From positions 1 through 34,122 of the forward strand of contig VFQY01000015.1 of assembly GCA_018883425.1 (NCBI GenBank): a stretch of DNA of 34,122 nt, written 5' to 3'. The notes beneath the pieces are model-generated. The model worked only from the letters and a program-made list of their open reading frames with translations, was not told the DNA's origin and made no database searches. This document shows, in pieces, positions 7,917 to 15,658 of this stretch. The translations under genes were made by a program, and so were the position numbers. How positions within the stretch are numbered: position 1 is the stretch's first letter; each line of letters opens with the position of its first letter. Source of the stretch: Candidatus Omnitrophota bacterium. GTDB taxonomy: Bacteria > Omnitrophota > Omnitrophia > Omnitrophales > Aquincolibacteriaceae.

Positions 7917-8132
7917 AACTCTGCGGATCAAAACACCTCACGCCGTAACACCTTGACTCAAATGACCATTCTGAAACCGCTTCTTAGACGAGTTCCCGCG
8001 CAGCTTACGTCCTATAAACAATGCAGTTGCAAATCCCTCTTTTTTCTATAGAATGTGCCTTTCATTTATCCTAAGCCCGCTAAAAACGAACCTCCGGATC
8101 GAGGATATCTGCCGGTGCGGCAGGGAGTTCCC
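7917..8132 (+). other. Intergenic stretch before thiS with weak promoter candidates
   Basis: About 216 bases without a convincing gene. Two -10-like sites are visible, TATAAA at 8013-8018 and TATAGA at 8047-8052, the latter after a T-rich run. Neither has a good -35 at 16-18 bases (TTGCAA at 8027-8032 is only 14 bases from the second). An in-frame GTG at 8055 would lengthen the ThiS-like protein by 26 residues but lacks a ribosome binding site. One of these -10 sites probably serves thiS-topA-xerC. Confidence 0.35.
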
Positions 8133-8336
8133 GTGGAAATTTTACTGAACGGCCAAAAAACGAAAATTGAAGGCGGCCTGACTCTCAAAGCGCTTTTGGA
8201 ACGCTTTCAAATCGACCCTTTCTCCGTGGTGGTTGAGCGTAATGAGGAGATCGTTCCCAGCCGCTATTTCACCGAGACGCCGCTCAGCGAGGGCGACAAA
8301 ATCGAAATCGTCCGCTTCGTCGGAGGGGGCGCTTAA
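8133..8336 (+). CDS. thiS: ThiS/MoaD-like sulphur carrier protein
   Basis: A small beta-grasp protein (67 residues) of the type that carries sulphur as a C-terminal thiocarboxylate for thiazole or related syntheses. It shows the ThiS pattern: LNGQ at the first strand turn, LTLKALLERF helix, VVVERNEEIVPR-like core (here VPSRYF), then GDKIEIVRFVGGG. It ends in GGGA, one Ala beyond the usual glycine tail. The GTG start at 8133 follows AGGGAG at 8122-8127 and gives the usual ThiS length; the GTG at 8055 would add an atypical 26-residue tail. No thiG, thiF or thiE is near, so its partner pathway is unknown. Its stop codon is directly followed by the topA ATG. Confidence 0.8.
   Translation: MEILLNGQKTKIEGGLTLKALLERFQIDPFSVVVERNEEIVPSRYFTETPLSEGDKIEIVRFVGGGA
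8322..8329 (+). promoter_or_regulatory. topA ribosome binding site embedded in the thiS glycine tail
   Basis: GGAGGGGG at 8322-8329 lies 7 bases before the topA ATG at 8337. In the thiS frame the same bases encode the three tail glycines (GGA, GGG, GGC at codons 64-66). One sequence therefore serves the sulphur-carrying tail and the initiation of topA, which implies translational coupling. Confidence 0.7.
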
Positions 8337-10460
8337 ATGGCTCAAGGTAAAGCAAAAGCGGCCTCCAAAAAATCCGGACCTGCGAACCTCGTCATTGTCG
8401 AGTCTCCGGCTAAAGCCAAGACCATCAATAAGTTTTTGGGCAAGGACTACCACGTCGAAGCCTCAATGGGTCACGTCCGTGACCTCCCCAAGAGCAAGAT
8501 GGGCATCGACATTGAGCACGACTTCTCACCCCAGTATGTCATCAGCGTGAAAGCCCGCAAAACGGTCAGTAATCTTAAGAAGCAGGCGAAGGGGAAATCC
8601 TGCATTTTTCTGGCGCCTGACCCTGACCGCGAAGGAGAGGCCATCAGCTGGCATCTTGCCCATATTTTCCGTGAAGCGGATGAAGCCGTTCCCATTCGCC
8701 GTGTTGTTTTTAATGAGATTACCAAGGACGCCGTTACGAAGGCGTTTGAGCGGACTCGGGAGATTGAAATGCCGCTGGTGGACGCGCAGCAGGCGCGGAG
8801 GGTTTTAGACCGGGTGGTGGGTTACGAGCTGAGCCCGCTTCTTTGGAAGAAAGTCGGACGGGGCCTAAGCGCCGGGAGAGTTCAGTCGGTTGCCTTGCGT
8901 CTGATTGTGGAGCGGGAGAGAGAGATACGAAAGTTTTCACCTGAGGAATACTGGTCTCTCGAGGCCAAGCTGGCCTCGCAGGATAAGAGCCGTGCGGCGC
9001 ATGCTTTTTCTGCGAAGCTTGAGAGGATCGGCGATGAAAAGGCCGATCTCAGAAACAAAGAGCAGACTCGCGGCATCCGCGAAGAAATTCTCAAACTGCC
9101 TTTTCTCGTCAGTAAACTCGAAAAGAAGATCCGCAAAAAAAATCCTCAGGCTCCTTACACGACTAGCAAACTGCAGCAGGAAGCCTACAACCGTCTGGGG
9201 TTTCCGGCGGCCAAAACGATGAGCGTGGCTCAGCGTCTTTACGAAGGTATTGAGCTCGGAGCCGAAGGCAGTGTGGGTCTTATCACGTATATGAGAACTG
9301 ACTGTGTGAACGTGGCTGTGTCGGCACGGGATGAAGCCGCCGCTTATATCCGCGGGAAATTCGGCGCCGATCATCTGCCCGAAACGCCCCCGGTTTACAA
9401 ATCTAAGAAGGGTGCTCAGGAGGCTCATGAAGCCATCCGTCCGACAGCGGTGGCCAGGGAACCGGAAAGCGTCAGAGCCTTTCTGGAAGATGACGCGTTC
9501 AAGCTTTATTCTCTTATTTGGAAAAAGTTCGTTTCTTCGCAGATGGCCCCGGCGCTGGACGAACATGTCAGCCTGTGGACGTCTGCCGGCGGAAAGTACC
9601 ATTTCAAAACGACGGGAAGGAGAAATGTCTTCCCGGGGTTCACGGCTGTTTTCGAAGAAACGCGTTCGGCCAAAACGGCACCGGAAAATTCTGAACAGCA
9701 GGAAGAAGAGGGCGCTGAACAGAATGATCTTCCAGAGCTGACGGAAGGCGAGCCGCTGGATCTGCTTCAGCTGATGGGTTATCAGCATTTTACGAAACCG
9801 CCGGGGAGATTTAATGACGCCAGTCTGGTTAAGATCCTCGAAGAAAAAGGCATCGGCCGCCCGAGTACCTATGCGCCGACGATTCAGACCTTGGTTTCGC
9901 GCGACTACGTAACGCGTAAGGGCGGCGCCCTGGTACCCTCGGAGCTCGGCGAAACGGTCACCGATCTCCTGGTGCAGTATTTCCCCAGGGTTCTGGATGT
10001 GGAATTCACGGCCCGCATGGAGGAAGAACTGGACAAAATTGAAGAAGGCCAGATTCCGTGGGTGGGGGTCCTGAAAGATTTTTATCGGCCTTTTGAGGAG
10101 AATTTAAAAAATGCCCGGGAACAGATGGAAAACGTGCGCTTCGAGGCCGTGCCCACGGAGCATCAGTGTGAACTCTGCTCAAAGCCGATGCTTCTGAAAA
10201 TGGGCCGCTTCGGAAAGTTCCTTGCCTGTTCAGGTTTTCCGGAGTGTAAAAGCACGAGGTCCCTGCCGAGCGGGATCCCTTGTCCTCAGGCGGGCTGCGG
10301 CGGTCAGCTCGTCAAGCGGATGTCCCGGCTGAGAAGGACCTTTTACGGCTGTTCGAAATACCCCGCCTGCAATTACATCGCCAACAAACTCCCGAAGAAA
10401 GAGGGCGAGGCGGATGAAGAAAAGGCTCCCGGTCAGCGTTTGGAGACCTTGGGGCCCTGA
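8337..10460 (+). CDS. topA: DNA topoisomerase I
   Basis: Type IA topoisomerase that relaxes negative supercoils. The 707-residue protein starts with the Toprim domain: Glu22 in VESPAKAKTI and the Mg-binding DPDREGEA (Asp95, Asp97, Glu99). The clamp domains follow, with AQQARRVLDR and VGRGLSAGRVQS. The catalytic Tyr318 lies in LITYMRTD. HEAIRPT and GIGRPSTYAPTI are also present. The C-terminus carries two zinc-ribbon-like units (CELCSKP...CSGFPEC, and CPQAGC...CSKYPAC), a shorter tail than in E. coli TopA. The ATG at 8337 directly follows the thiS stop. Its stop overlaps the xerC start as TGATG. Confidence 0.97.
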   Translation: MAQGKAKAASKKSGPANLVIVESPAKAKTINKFLGKDYHVEASMGHVRDLPKSKMGIDIEHDFSPQYVISVKARKTVSNLKKQAKGKSCIFLAPDPDREGEAISWHLAHIFREADEAVPIRRVVFNEITKDAVTKAFERTREIEMPLVDAQQARRVLDRVVGYELSPLLWKKVGRGLSAGRVQSVALRLIVEREREIRKFSPEEYWSLEAKLASQDKSRAAHAFSAKLERIGDEKADLRNKEQTRGIREEILKLPFLVSKLEKKIRKKNPQAPYTTSKLQQEAYNRLGFPAAKTMSVAQRLYEGIELGAEGSVGLITYMRTDCVNVAVSARDEAAAYIRGKFGADHLPETPPVYKSKKGAQEAHEAIRPTAVAREPESVRAFLEDDAFKLYSLIWKKFVSSQMAPALDEHVSLWTSAGGKYHFKTTGRRNVFPGFTAVFEETRSAKTAPENSEQQEEEGAEQNDLPELTEGEPLDLLQLMGYQHFTKPPGRFNDASLVKILEEKGIGRPSTYAPTIQTLVSRDYVTRKGGALVPSELGETVTDLLVQYFPRVLDVEFTARMEEELDKIEEGQIPWVGVLKDFYRPFEENLKNAREQMENVRFEAVPTEHQCELCSKPMLLKMGRFGKFLACSGFPECKSTRSLPSGIPCPQAGCGGQLVKRMSRLRRTFYGCSKYPACNYIANKLPKKEGEADEEKAPGQRLETLGP

Positions 10461-11338
10461 TGAAAAAAAATGTCCCCGTCTTTTTGAACCATCTCGCCGC
10501 CGAAAAAAACGCCTCGCCGCACACGGTTAAAAACTACCGCGTCGATCTGCGTGAGTTCGCGCTGTTTATTCAGGAAAAAGACTGCCGCGAAATCACCTAT
10601 CTGGATATCCGTTCTTTTCTCGCGTACCTCAAGGGACAGTCTTATTCCCGAAGTTCGATCTCCCGAAAACTGGCCTGTCTAAGATCATTTTTTAAATTCC
10701 TGGCCCGGGAAAATATTCTCGAAAACAATCCTGCCTCGGGGATCCAGACGCCCAAGAGGGAAAAACGCCTGCCGCAGTTTCTGAATCCCGAAGAAGTTGT
10801 CCGTCTGCTTGAGGCGCCCCTGAAAAATACCTGGGAAGAAAAGCGCGACAAGGCCATTTTGGAGACGCTTTACAGTTCGGGTCTGCGCGTCAGTGAACTT
10901 GTCGGCCTGAATCAGGAAGATGTGGATATCTTCGGCGGGCTGGTGCGCGTCCGCGGAAAAGGAAAAAAAGAAAGAATCTTGCCTTTGGGGCAAATGGCTC
11001 TCAAGGCTCTGCAGGCTTATCTGGAACACAAGCCTGTCCGCGATCACCGCTCGGCCCTAAAAGCTCCGCTGTATCTCAACCGCTCAGGCGGACGCCTTTC
11101 CGACCGGAGCATCCGCCGCATGATTCTGAAATACACCCGCAGGATCGCTCTGAATAAAGAGGTCTCGCCGCACACGCTCAGACACTCGTTTGCGACGCAT
11201 ATGCTCGACCGGGGCGCGGATTTGAGAAGCGTTCAGGAATTGCTCGGACACGAAAATCTTTCGACGACCCAGATTTACACGCATGTCACTACCCAGCGCC
11301 TGAAAGAAGCTTACGATGCGGCGCATCCCCACGCATGA
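10460..11338 (+). CDS. xerC: Tyrosine recombinase XerC/XerD family
   Basis: Site-specific recombinase that resolves chromosome dimers at dif. The 292-residue protein has an N-terminal SAM-like core-binding domain (~1-90) and a catalytic domain with all six expected residues: Arg143 in SGLRVSEL, Lys167 in GKGKKER, His238 and Arg241 in HTLRH, His264 in LLGHENLS, and the nucleophile Tyr273 in QIYTHV. ATG 10460 overlaps the topA stop. The position after topA is that of xerC in many bacteria, so xerC is the better label than xerD, but the sequence alone does not settle it. It is unlikely to be a phage integrase, because it matches the compact Xer form and no mobile genes are near. Confidence 0.92.
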   Translation: MKKNVPVFLNHLAAEKNASPHTVKNYRVDLREFALFIQEKDCREITYLDIRSFLAYLKGQSYSRSSISRKLACLRSFFKFLARENILENNPASGIQTPKREKRLPQFLNPEEVVRLLEAPLKNTWEEKRDKAILETLYSSGLRVSELVGLNQEDVDIFGGLVRVRGKGKKERILPLGQMALKALQAYLEHKPVRDHRSALKAPLYLNRSGGRLSDRSIRRMILKYTRRIALNKEVSPHTLRHSFATHMLDRGADLRSVQELLGHENLSTTQIYTHVTTQRLKEAYDAAHPHA

Positions 11339-11348
11339 GGCGCCGCGC

Positions 11349-12662
11349 ATGACACTGCTTTATGATGCCGCTTACCTTGCCGTCGCGGTCCTGTCTCTTG
11401 GCGCGTTTATCGGCCGTCTCTCTCAGGCCGAATCCTGGCGGGAGCTTCTAAGGCAGCGCTTGGGAATTCTGCCCGCAGCCCTCAGAAATGAACTGGCCGG
11501 AAAGAAAGTGATTTGGCTGCACGCCGTCAGTGTCGGCGAGGTGATCGCAGTCGAAAATTTTATGCGCCGCCTTCTGCGGGAGCGGCCGGGATATCATGCG
11601 GTGCTGACCACGGTCACGCCGACGGGGCAGCGGGTTGCAAAAAAACTTGAAGGCCCGGACGTTTCCGTCTGCTATTTCCCCTTTGATTTCTCTTTCGCGG
11701 TGCGGCGTTTTTTTCGCGCCCTTCAGCCCGAATGCCTGCTGCTGGCAGAAACGGAGATTTGGCCGAACCTCATCACTGAAGCTGCACGTCTGCAGGTTCC
11801 CGCGGGGATTCTCAATGCGCGTCTTTCTCGCCGCTCCGCACGCCGTTATGCGCGTTTTAAGATGCTTTTTAGGCCGCTGTTTGAACGTCTTCAATTCGTG
11901 TTAGCGCAGACGGAAGACGATGCTGAGAGGTTCCGTGCCTGCGGTACAGATTCTTCGCGAGTGGTCGTTTTGGGGAATATGAAATTCGATAACATGAGTC
12001 TCGAACAGGGCGGGGCTGATCGGGGTCAAAGTCTCCGTGACAGATGGGGGTTTGCGGCTGAAGACCGCATCCTGATCGCGGGAAGCACTCATCGCGGCGA
12101 GGAATCTCTGGTGGTTAAGGCCTTCCTGAAGCTTCAGCGCAAGGAGCCGCGGCTAAGGCTTGTGCTCGCGCCGCGCCACCCTGAGCGGGCCCAAGAGACT
12201 GCGCAGCTTGTTCTCCGGGAAGGTTTGGATTACCGCATGTCATCGAACGGAGCCGGCGCTGAAAAAAAAGGGGCGGTTGTGATTCTCGACGAGCTGGGTG
12301 TGCTGCGGGAACTTTACGCCCTGGCCGACGCTGTGTTTGTCGGGGGGAGTCTTGTGCCGGGCCGGGGAGGTCAAAATCCGATCGAGCCTGCGGTTTTCCG
12401 CAAAGCTATTGTGCACGGGCCGCATGTTTTTAATTTTGAGAGAGTATATCAGGCGCTTGACGGCGCCGGCGGAGCGCTGCGGGTTTATAACGGGCCGGAA
12501 CTCGAGCAGGCTCTGGAAACGATTCTTGGAAATGCTTCTGAAAACGAGAGACTCGGCCGCCTGGCTTACCAGACGGTCGTGTCGCTCCGGGGAGCCACAG
12601 AAAAGCACGTCCGCTGGATGGCGGATTTTCTCGCCTCGGAAAAAGAACTTGTGAAAGGATGA
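11349..12662 (+). CDS. waaA: 3-deoxy-D-manno-octulosonic acid (Kdo) transferase
   Basis: Transfers Kdo from CMP-Kdo to the lipid A precursor at the inner face of the inner membrane. The 437-residue protein has an N-terminal hydrophobic anchor (~5-22), then the acceptor-binding domain with HAVSVGEV (catalytic Glu64), LLLAETEIWPN, and the donor-binding half with AGSTHRGEE, LAPRHPER, VGGSLVPGRGGQNPIEPA and GPHVFNF. The frame stays open upstream to 11316, inside xerC; ATG 11349 gives the family N-terminus and follows GAGGCG. Whether it adds one or more Kdo residues cannot be read from sequence. It is the first gene of a lipid A and core operon. Confidence 0.95.
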   Translation: MTLLYDAAYLAVAVLSLGAFIGRLSQAESWRELLRQRLGILPAALRNELAGKKVIWLHAVSVGEVIAVENFMRRLLRERPGYHAVLTTVTPTGQRVAKKLEGPDVSVCYFPFDFSFAVRRFFRALQPECLLLAETEIWPNLITEAARLQVPAGILNARLSRRSARRYARFKMLFRPLFERLQFVLAQTEDDAERFRACGTDSSRVVVLGNMKFDNMSLEQGGADRGQSLRDRWGFAAEDRILIAGSTHRGEESLVVKAFLKLQRKEPRLRLVLAPRHPERAQETAQLVLREGLDYRMSSNGAGAEKKGAVVILDELGVLRELYALADAVFVGGSLVPGRGGQNPIEPAVFRKAIVHGPHVFNFERVYQALDGAGGALRVYNGPELEQALETILGNASENERLGRLAYQTVVSLRGATEKHVRWMADFLASEKELVKG

Positions 12663-12665
12663 CCC

Positions 12666-13712
12666 ATGGGAAAAAAATTAAAAACTTACTTTCGCCTGCT
12701 GGCTGAGGATCGCGAACAGGGCAAGCTGGCTGATTTGATGTACCCGATGCTGAAGGCCGCTTCGAAGGTCTATGCGCGCGGCGTCGAAGCGCGCAGACAA
12801 AAGTTCGCCCGTCAGGAAAACCGGAGGCGGCTGAAATTTCCGGTCATCAGCGTGGGCAACCTTACCTGGGGGGGGACGGGAAAGACGCCTCTGGTGGAAT
12901 ACATCGTCCGCTTGATCAGCGACGCCCAAAAAACCCCCCTGATCCTATCGAGGGGTTACAGTCACGATGAAATCGAACAATACCGCCAGCATCTGCCGCG
13001 GGTGCTTATCGGGGTGGGTAAGGACCGCTATGAAACCGCCGAGCGGGCGGCTCAAAAGAACCGTATTGACGCCGCCGTTCTTGATGACGGATTTCAGCAC
13101 TGGGCTCTTGAGCGGGATCTGGAGATCGTGACGGTCAATACGCTGAATCCTTTCGGAAACGGAGAGCTGGTGCCCCGAGGGCCCCTGCGTGAGCCCGTCG
13201 AGGGGTTGAACCGCGCGGACTTGGTCGTTTTGACGCACGTGAATTTGGTAAAGCCCGAAGAGCTGGAAGCGGTTAAAAAGAAAATTACTGAGCTGGCGCC
13301 GCGCGCCGGGATCGTGGAGTCTTACCTCGAGCCGCTTTTCTTTTTCCGCGCCCGAAAGCGTCAGCGCGTTCCGATTGAAAGACTCCAAAATCAGCGCGTG
13401 ACGACGTTCTCTGCCGTCGGGGTGCCCCGCTCTTTTCAGCTCATCCTCGCGCATTCTCTCATCCGGCCTGTCCGCAACTTCGAATTTACGGACCATCACG
13501 AATACTCCAAGCGCGATCTGGAGGAAATTAAATATGTCAGCGAAGCCGCGGCGAGTCATGAAGTCATTACGACGGAGAAGGATTTTTACAGATCGCCGGG
13601 CATGATCGCAGATGTATTTGATCCGCTGGTGCTCGCGACGCGTCTCTCGATCGGAGCGGGAGAGGAGCTTTTGAAAAGCCGGATTCTGCGCCTTCTAGGG
13701 GGCCATCGTTGA
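12666..13712 (+). CDS. lpxK: Tetraacyldisaccharide 4'-kinase
   Basis: Phosphorylates the 4'-position of the lipid A disaccharide at the inner membrane. The 348-residue length is usual. Visible marks are the P-loop GNLTWGGTGKTP (~64-75), LSRGY (94-98), DDGFQHW (140-146) with Walker-B-like acid residues, ELVPRGPLREP, VLTHVN, FSAVGVPRSF, FTDHHEYS and TTEKDF. The N-terminus contains a moderately hydrophobic stretch for membrane association. It starts three bases after the waaA stop, with AAAGGA upstream, and its stop overlaps the TTG start of the next gene. Confidence 0.96.
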   Translation: MGKKLKTYFRLLAEDREQGKLADLMYPMLKAASKVYARGVEARRQKFARQENRRRLKFPVISVGNLTWGGTGKTPLVEYIVRLISDAQKTPLILSRGYSHDEIEQYRQHLPRVLIGVGKDRYETAERAAQKNRIDAAVLDDGFQHWALERDLEIVTVNTLNPFGNGELVPRGPLREPVEGLNRADLVVLTHVNLVKPEELEAVKKKITELAPRAGIVESYLEPLFFFRARKRQRVPIERLQNQRVTTFSAVGVPRSFQLILAHSLIRPVRNFEFTDHHEYSKRDLEEIKYVSEAAASHEVITTEKDFYRSPGMIADVFDPLVLATRLSIGAGEELLKSRILRLLGGHR

Positions 13713-15658
13713 AGGATTTGCTTTTGGATTTGGCCGGCTCTTGGGCGGTCAGGGGCGCGGCCTTCCTTGCTCAGGTTCTGCCGGAAAGAACCGCGCTGGG
13801 TCTCGGGCGGACGGCGGGGACGGCTTTCTATTTTGTTTCGTCCAGGCGGCGTCAGGCCTATGCGGATCTCAAAGCGGCGTTCGGCGAAAAGATGACGCCG
13901 CGCCAGCTCCGTCAGACCGTGCGCCGTCACTACGCTCATATCGGACAGAGTGCCGCGGAGTTTCTGCGGTTTCCGCTGCTGAACGGCGAAAGCGTACGGC
14001 AAAAAACCGAGATACTCCGTCTGGAAACTTTTCAGCAGGCCGCCGCCCAAGGACGCGGGGTTCTTCTGTTGACCGCGCACTTGGGCAACTGGGAACTTCT
14101 TCAAATCGTCTCCAGTCTTTTGGGCCGGCCGATTCATGCGCTCATGCGTGAACAAAAACACACGCGCCTGAACGCCTTTCTCAACCATCTCCGGGAAATC
14201 AAGGGGTCGCGGGTTGTCCGCAACCGCGGGATGGATTTGCGGGCCCTGGTCCGCGCACTTAAAAACGGGGAACTCGTCGGAGTTCTCGCCGATCAATCCG
14301 CAGGAAAAATGGGCGGGATGATCCTTCCTTTTTTCGGCCGCAAAACCACCGTTCCGACCGGATCCTTCGAGCTCGCGGGAAGGACGGGGGCGATTCTCCT
14401 GCCGGCCTTTATTGCCCGCGGGCCTCAGGGGCGGCACCTCATCCGGGTCGAGGATCCGCTGCCGTGTCCGGGCGCTGACAAAACGGATTCGAAATTCGAA
14501 GCTTCGGTCCGCGCTTATTTGAAACTCGTCGAAGAAAGGATCCGGGAAAATCCTGACCAATGGCTTTGGGCGAAGAAGCGGTGGAAGTATTCCTGGACCA
14601 AAAGGCTTGTGATTCTCTCAGACGGCAAGCCCGGCCATGTGAAACAGTCGCAGGCTGTCGCGCAGGCTTTCCGCGAGGTCACGGCTCAATATGGGCGGCC
14701 CGGCATGGAGTACCCGCTGGAAGTTGTACGCGCCGACTACAAGTCTGAATTTCACAGGATTCTTTTTCACGTCGCGGCTGTTCTTCTGCTTCCCTGGATT
14801 CAGGGCAGGCTTGCAGGGCTTCGTTTTTTTCTGACGGAGGAAAGTTCCCGGGCCGTGGAAAAGGCTCAAGCCGACTTTGTGATTTCCACAGGTTCCAGTC
14901 TCGTGCCGCTGAACCTGATGCTCGCCCGGGAAAATTGCGCCAAGTCGGCGGTCATCTTGAAGCCGCCGTTTCCGTACGGATTTTTCCGGTATGATTTGTC
15001 AGTGGTTCCCGCGCATGATTCCGGCTGGATCCCGAGGGAATCCCTCCGGCTTCTTTTGACGCCTTCCTCGCCGGCGGATGCTGAGGCCTTTGGGCAGAGC
15101 GGCACTTGGGCCGATGAGGTGTCTCATCCTGAGTCCGTGGAGAACGCCGTTTTTCTCGGCGGTCCTACGCGCGGGTATAAAATGGAGGCTTCAGCTGTTC
15201 GGGCGCTGATGGAAGCACTGGAGAAAACGGGAAGCGGCTACCTTGTCACGACGTCCCGGCGCACGCCCCCGGATGTCGAACGGGCCCTGAAAGACGAAGC
15301 GGCCTCGCGGCCGGGATGCCGAAAGCTCGTGATTGCCTCTGAAGATAAACGAAGCGGGATCGCTGAAGGGATGATGGCGATGGCCGGCACCTTGATCGTC
15401 ACCGAGGACAGCGTTTCGATGATCTCCGAGGCCGTCCGGTCGGGAAAACGGGTGATTGTTTTCGCAGCGGGCGACAGCAGCCGCCTTCCCGCCAAACACA
15501 GACGCTTTCTGGCTTTGCTCGAGGAGAAACATGCGGTAACTCGCGCGTCGGCTGCGGATGCCGCGTTTCATCTGGCCGCGGCCCGTGAGGCCGCAGGCGA
15601 GGGGATTGCTGAAAACGAAAAAAATAATCTGCGCCGCAGGCTTCAGGAGATTTTGTGA
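13709..15658 (+). CDS. Fused LpxL-type lipid A acyltransferase and ELM1/GtrOC1-like putative glycosyltransferase
   Basis: A continuous 649-residue frame joins two proteins. Residues ~1-295 are an LpxL/HtrB-type acyltransferase, with the catalytic HLGNWE (His124, Glu129), a MREQKHTRLN stretch, ADQSAGK, FFGRKTTVPTG and the closing PDQWLWAKKRWK. Residues ~298-649 match the ELM1 (COG3660-type) family, with ILSDGKPGHVKQSQA, FVISTGSSLVPLN, FLGGPTRGYKM, TTSRRTPP and VTEDSVSMISEA. The acyltransferase should add a secondary acyl chain to lipid A at the inner membrane; bacterial ELM1 proteins are putative glycosyltransferases with no firm substrate. The start is TTG at 13709 with AGGGGG upstream, overlapping the lpxK stop (TTGA). 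The linker is very short and in frame, with no sign of a frameshift. Confidence 0.88.
   Translation: MKDLLLDLAGSWAVRGAAFLAQVLPERTALGLGRTAGTAFYFVSSRRRQAYADLKAAFGEKMTPRQLRQTVRRHYAHIGQSAAEFLRFPLLNGESVRQKTEILRLETFQQAAAQGRGVLLLTAHLGNWELLQIVSSLLGRPIHALMREQKHTRLNAFLNHLREIKGSRVVRNRGMDLRALVRALKNGELVGVLADQSAGKMGGMILPFFGRKTTVPTGSFELAGRTGAILLPAFIARGPQGRHLIRVEDPLPCPGADKTDSKFEASVRAYLKLVEERIRENPDQWLWAKKRWKYSWTKRLVILSDGKPGHVKQSQAVAQAFREVTAQYGRPGMEYPLEVVRADYKSEFHRILFHVAAVLLLPWIQGRLAGLRFFLTEESSRAVEKAQADFVISTGSSLVPLNLMLARENCAKSAVILKPPFPYGFFRYDLSVVPAHDSGWIPRESLRLLLTPSSPADAEAFGQSGTWADEVSHPESVENAVFLGGPTRGYKMEASAVRALMEALEKTGSGYLVTTSRRTPPDVERALKDEAASRPGCRKLVIASEDKRSGIAEGMMAMAGTLIVTEDSVSMISEAVRSGKRVIVFAAGDSSRLPAKHRRFLALLEEKHAVTRASAADAAFHLAAAREAAGEGIAENEKNNLRRRLQEIL

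Noticed and set aside
7951-7960. TTGACT -35-like site in the gap after the hypothetical
   Set aside because: No acceptable -10 sits 16-18 bases downstream.
8055-8132. Earlier GTG start for the ThiS-like protein
   Set aside because: It has no Shine-Dalgarno and adds 26 residues with no homology to ThiS, whereas GTG 8133 has AGGGAG upstream and gives the normal length.
8937-9788. 283-residue minus-strand frame
   Set aside because: It is antisense to topA across the catalytic Tyr region, which is fully conserved on the plus strand.
13586-14560. 324-residue minus-strand frame
   Set aside because: It is antisense to lpxK and the LpxL domain, with no recognisable motif or ribosome binding site.
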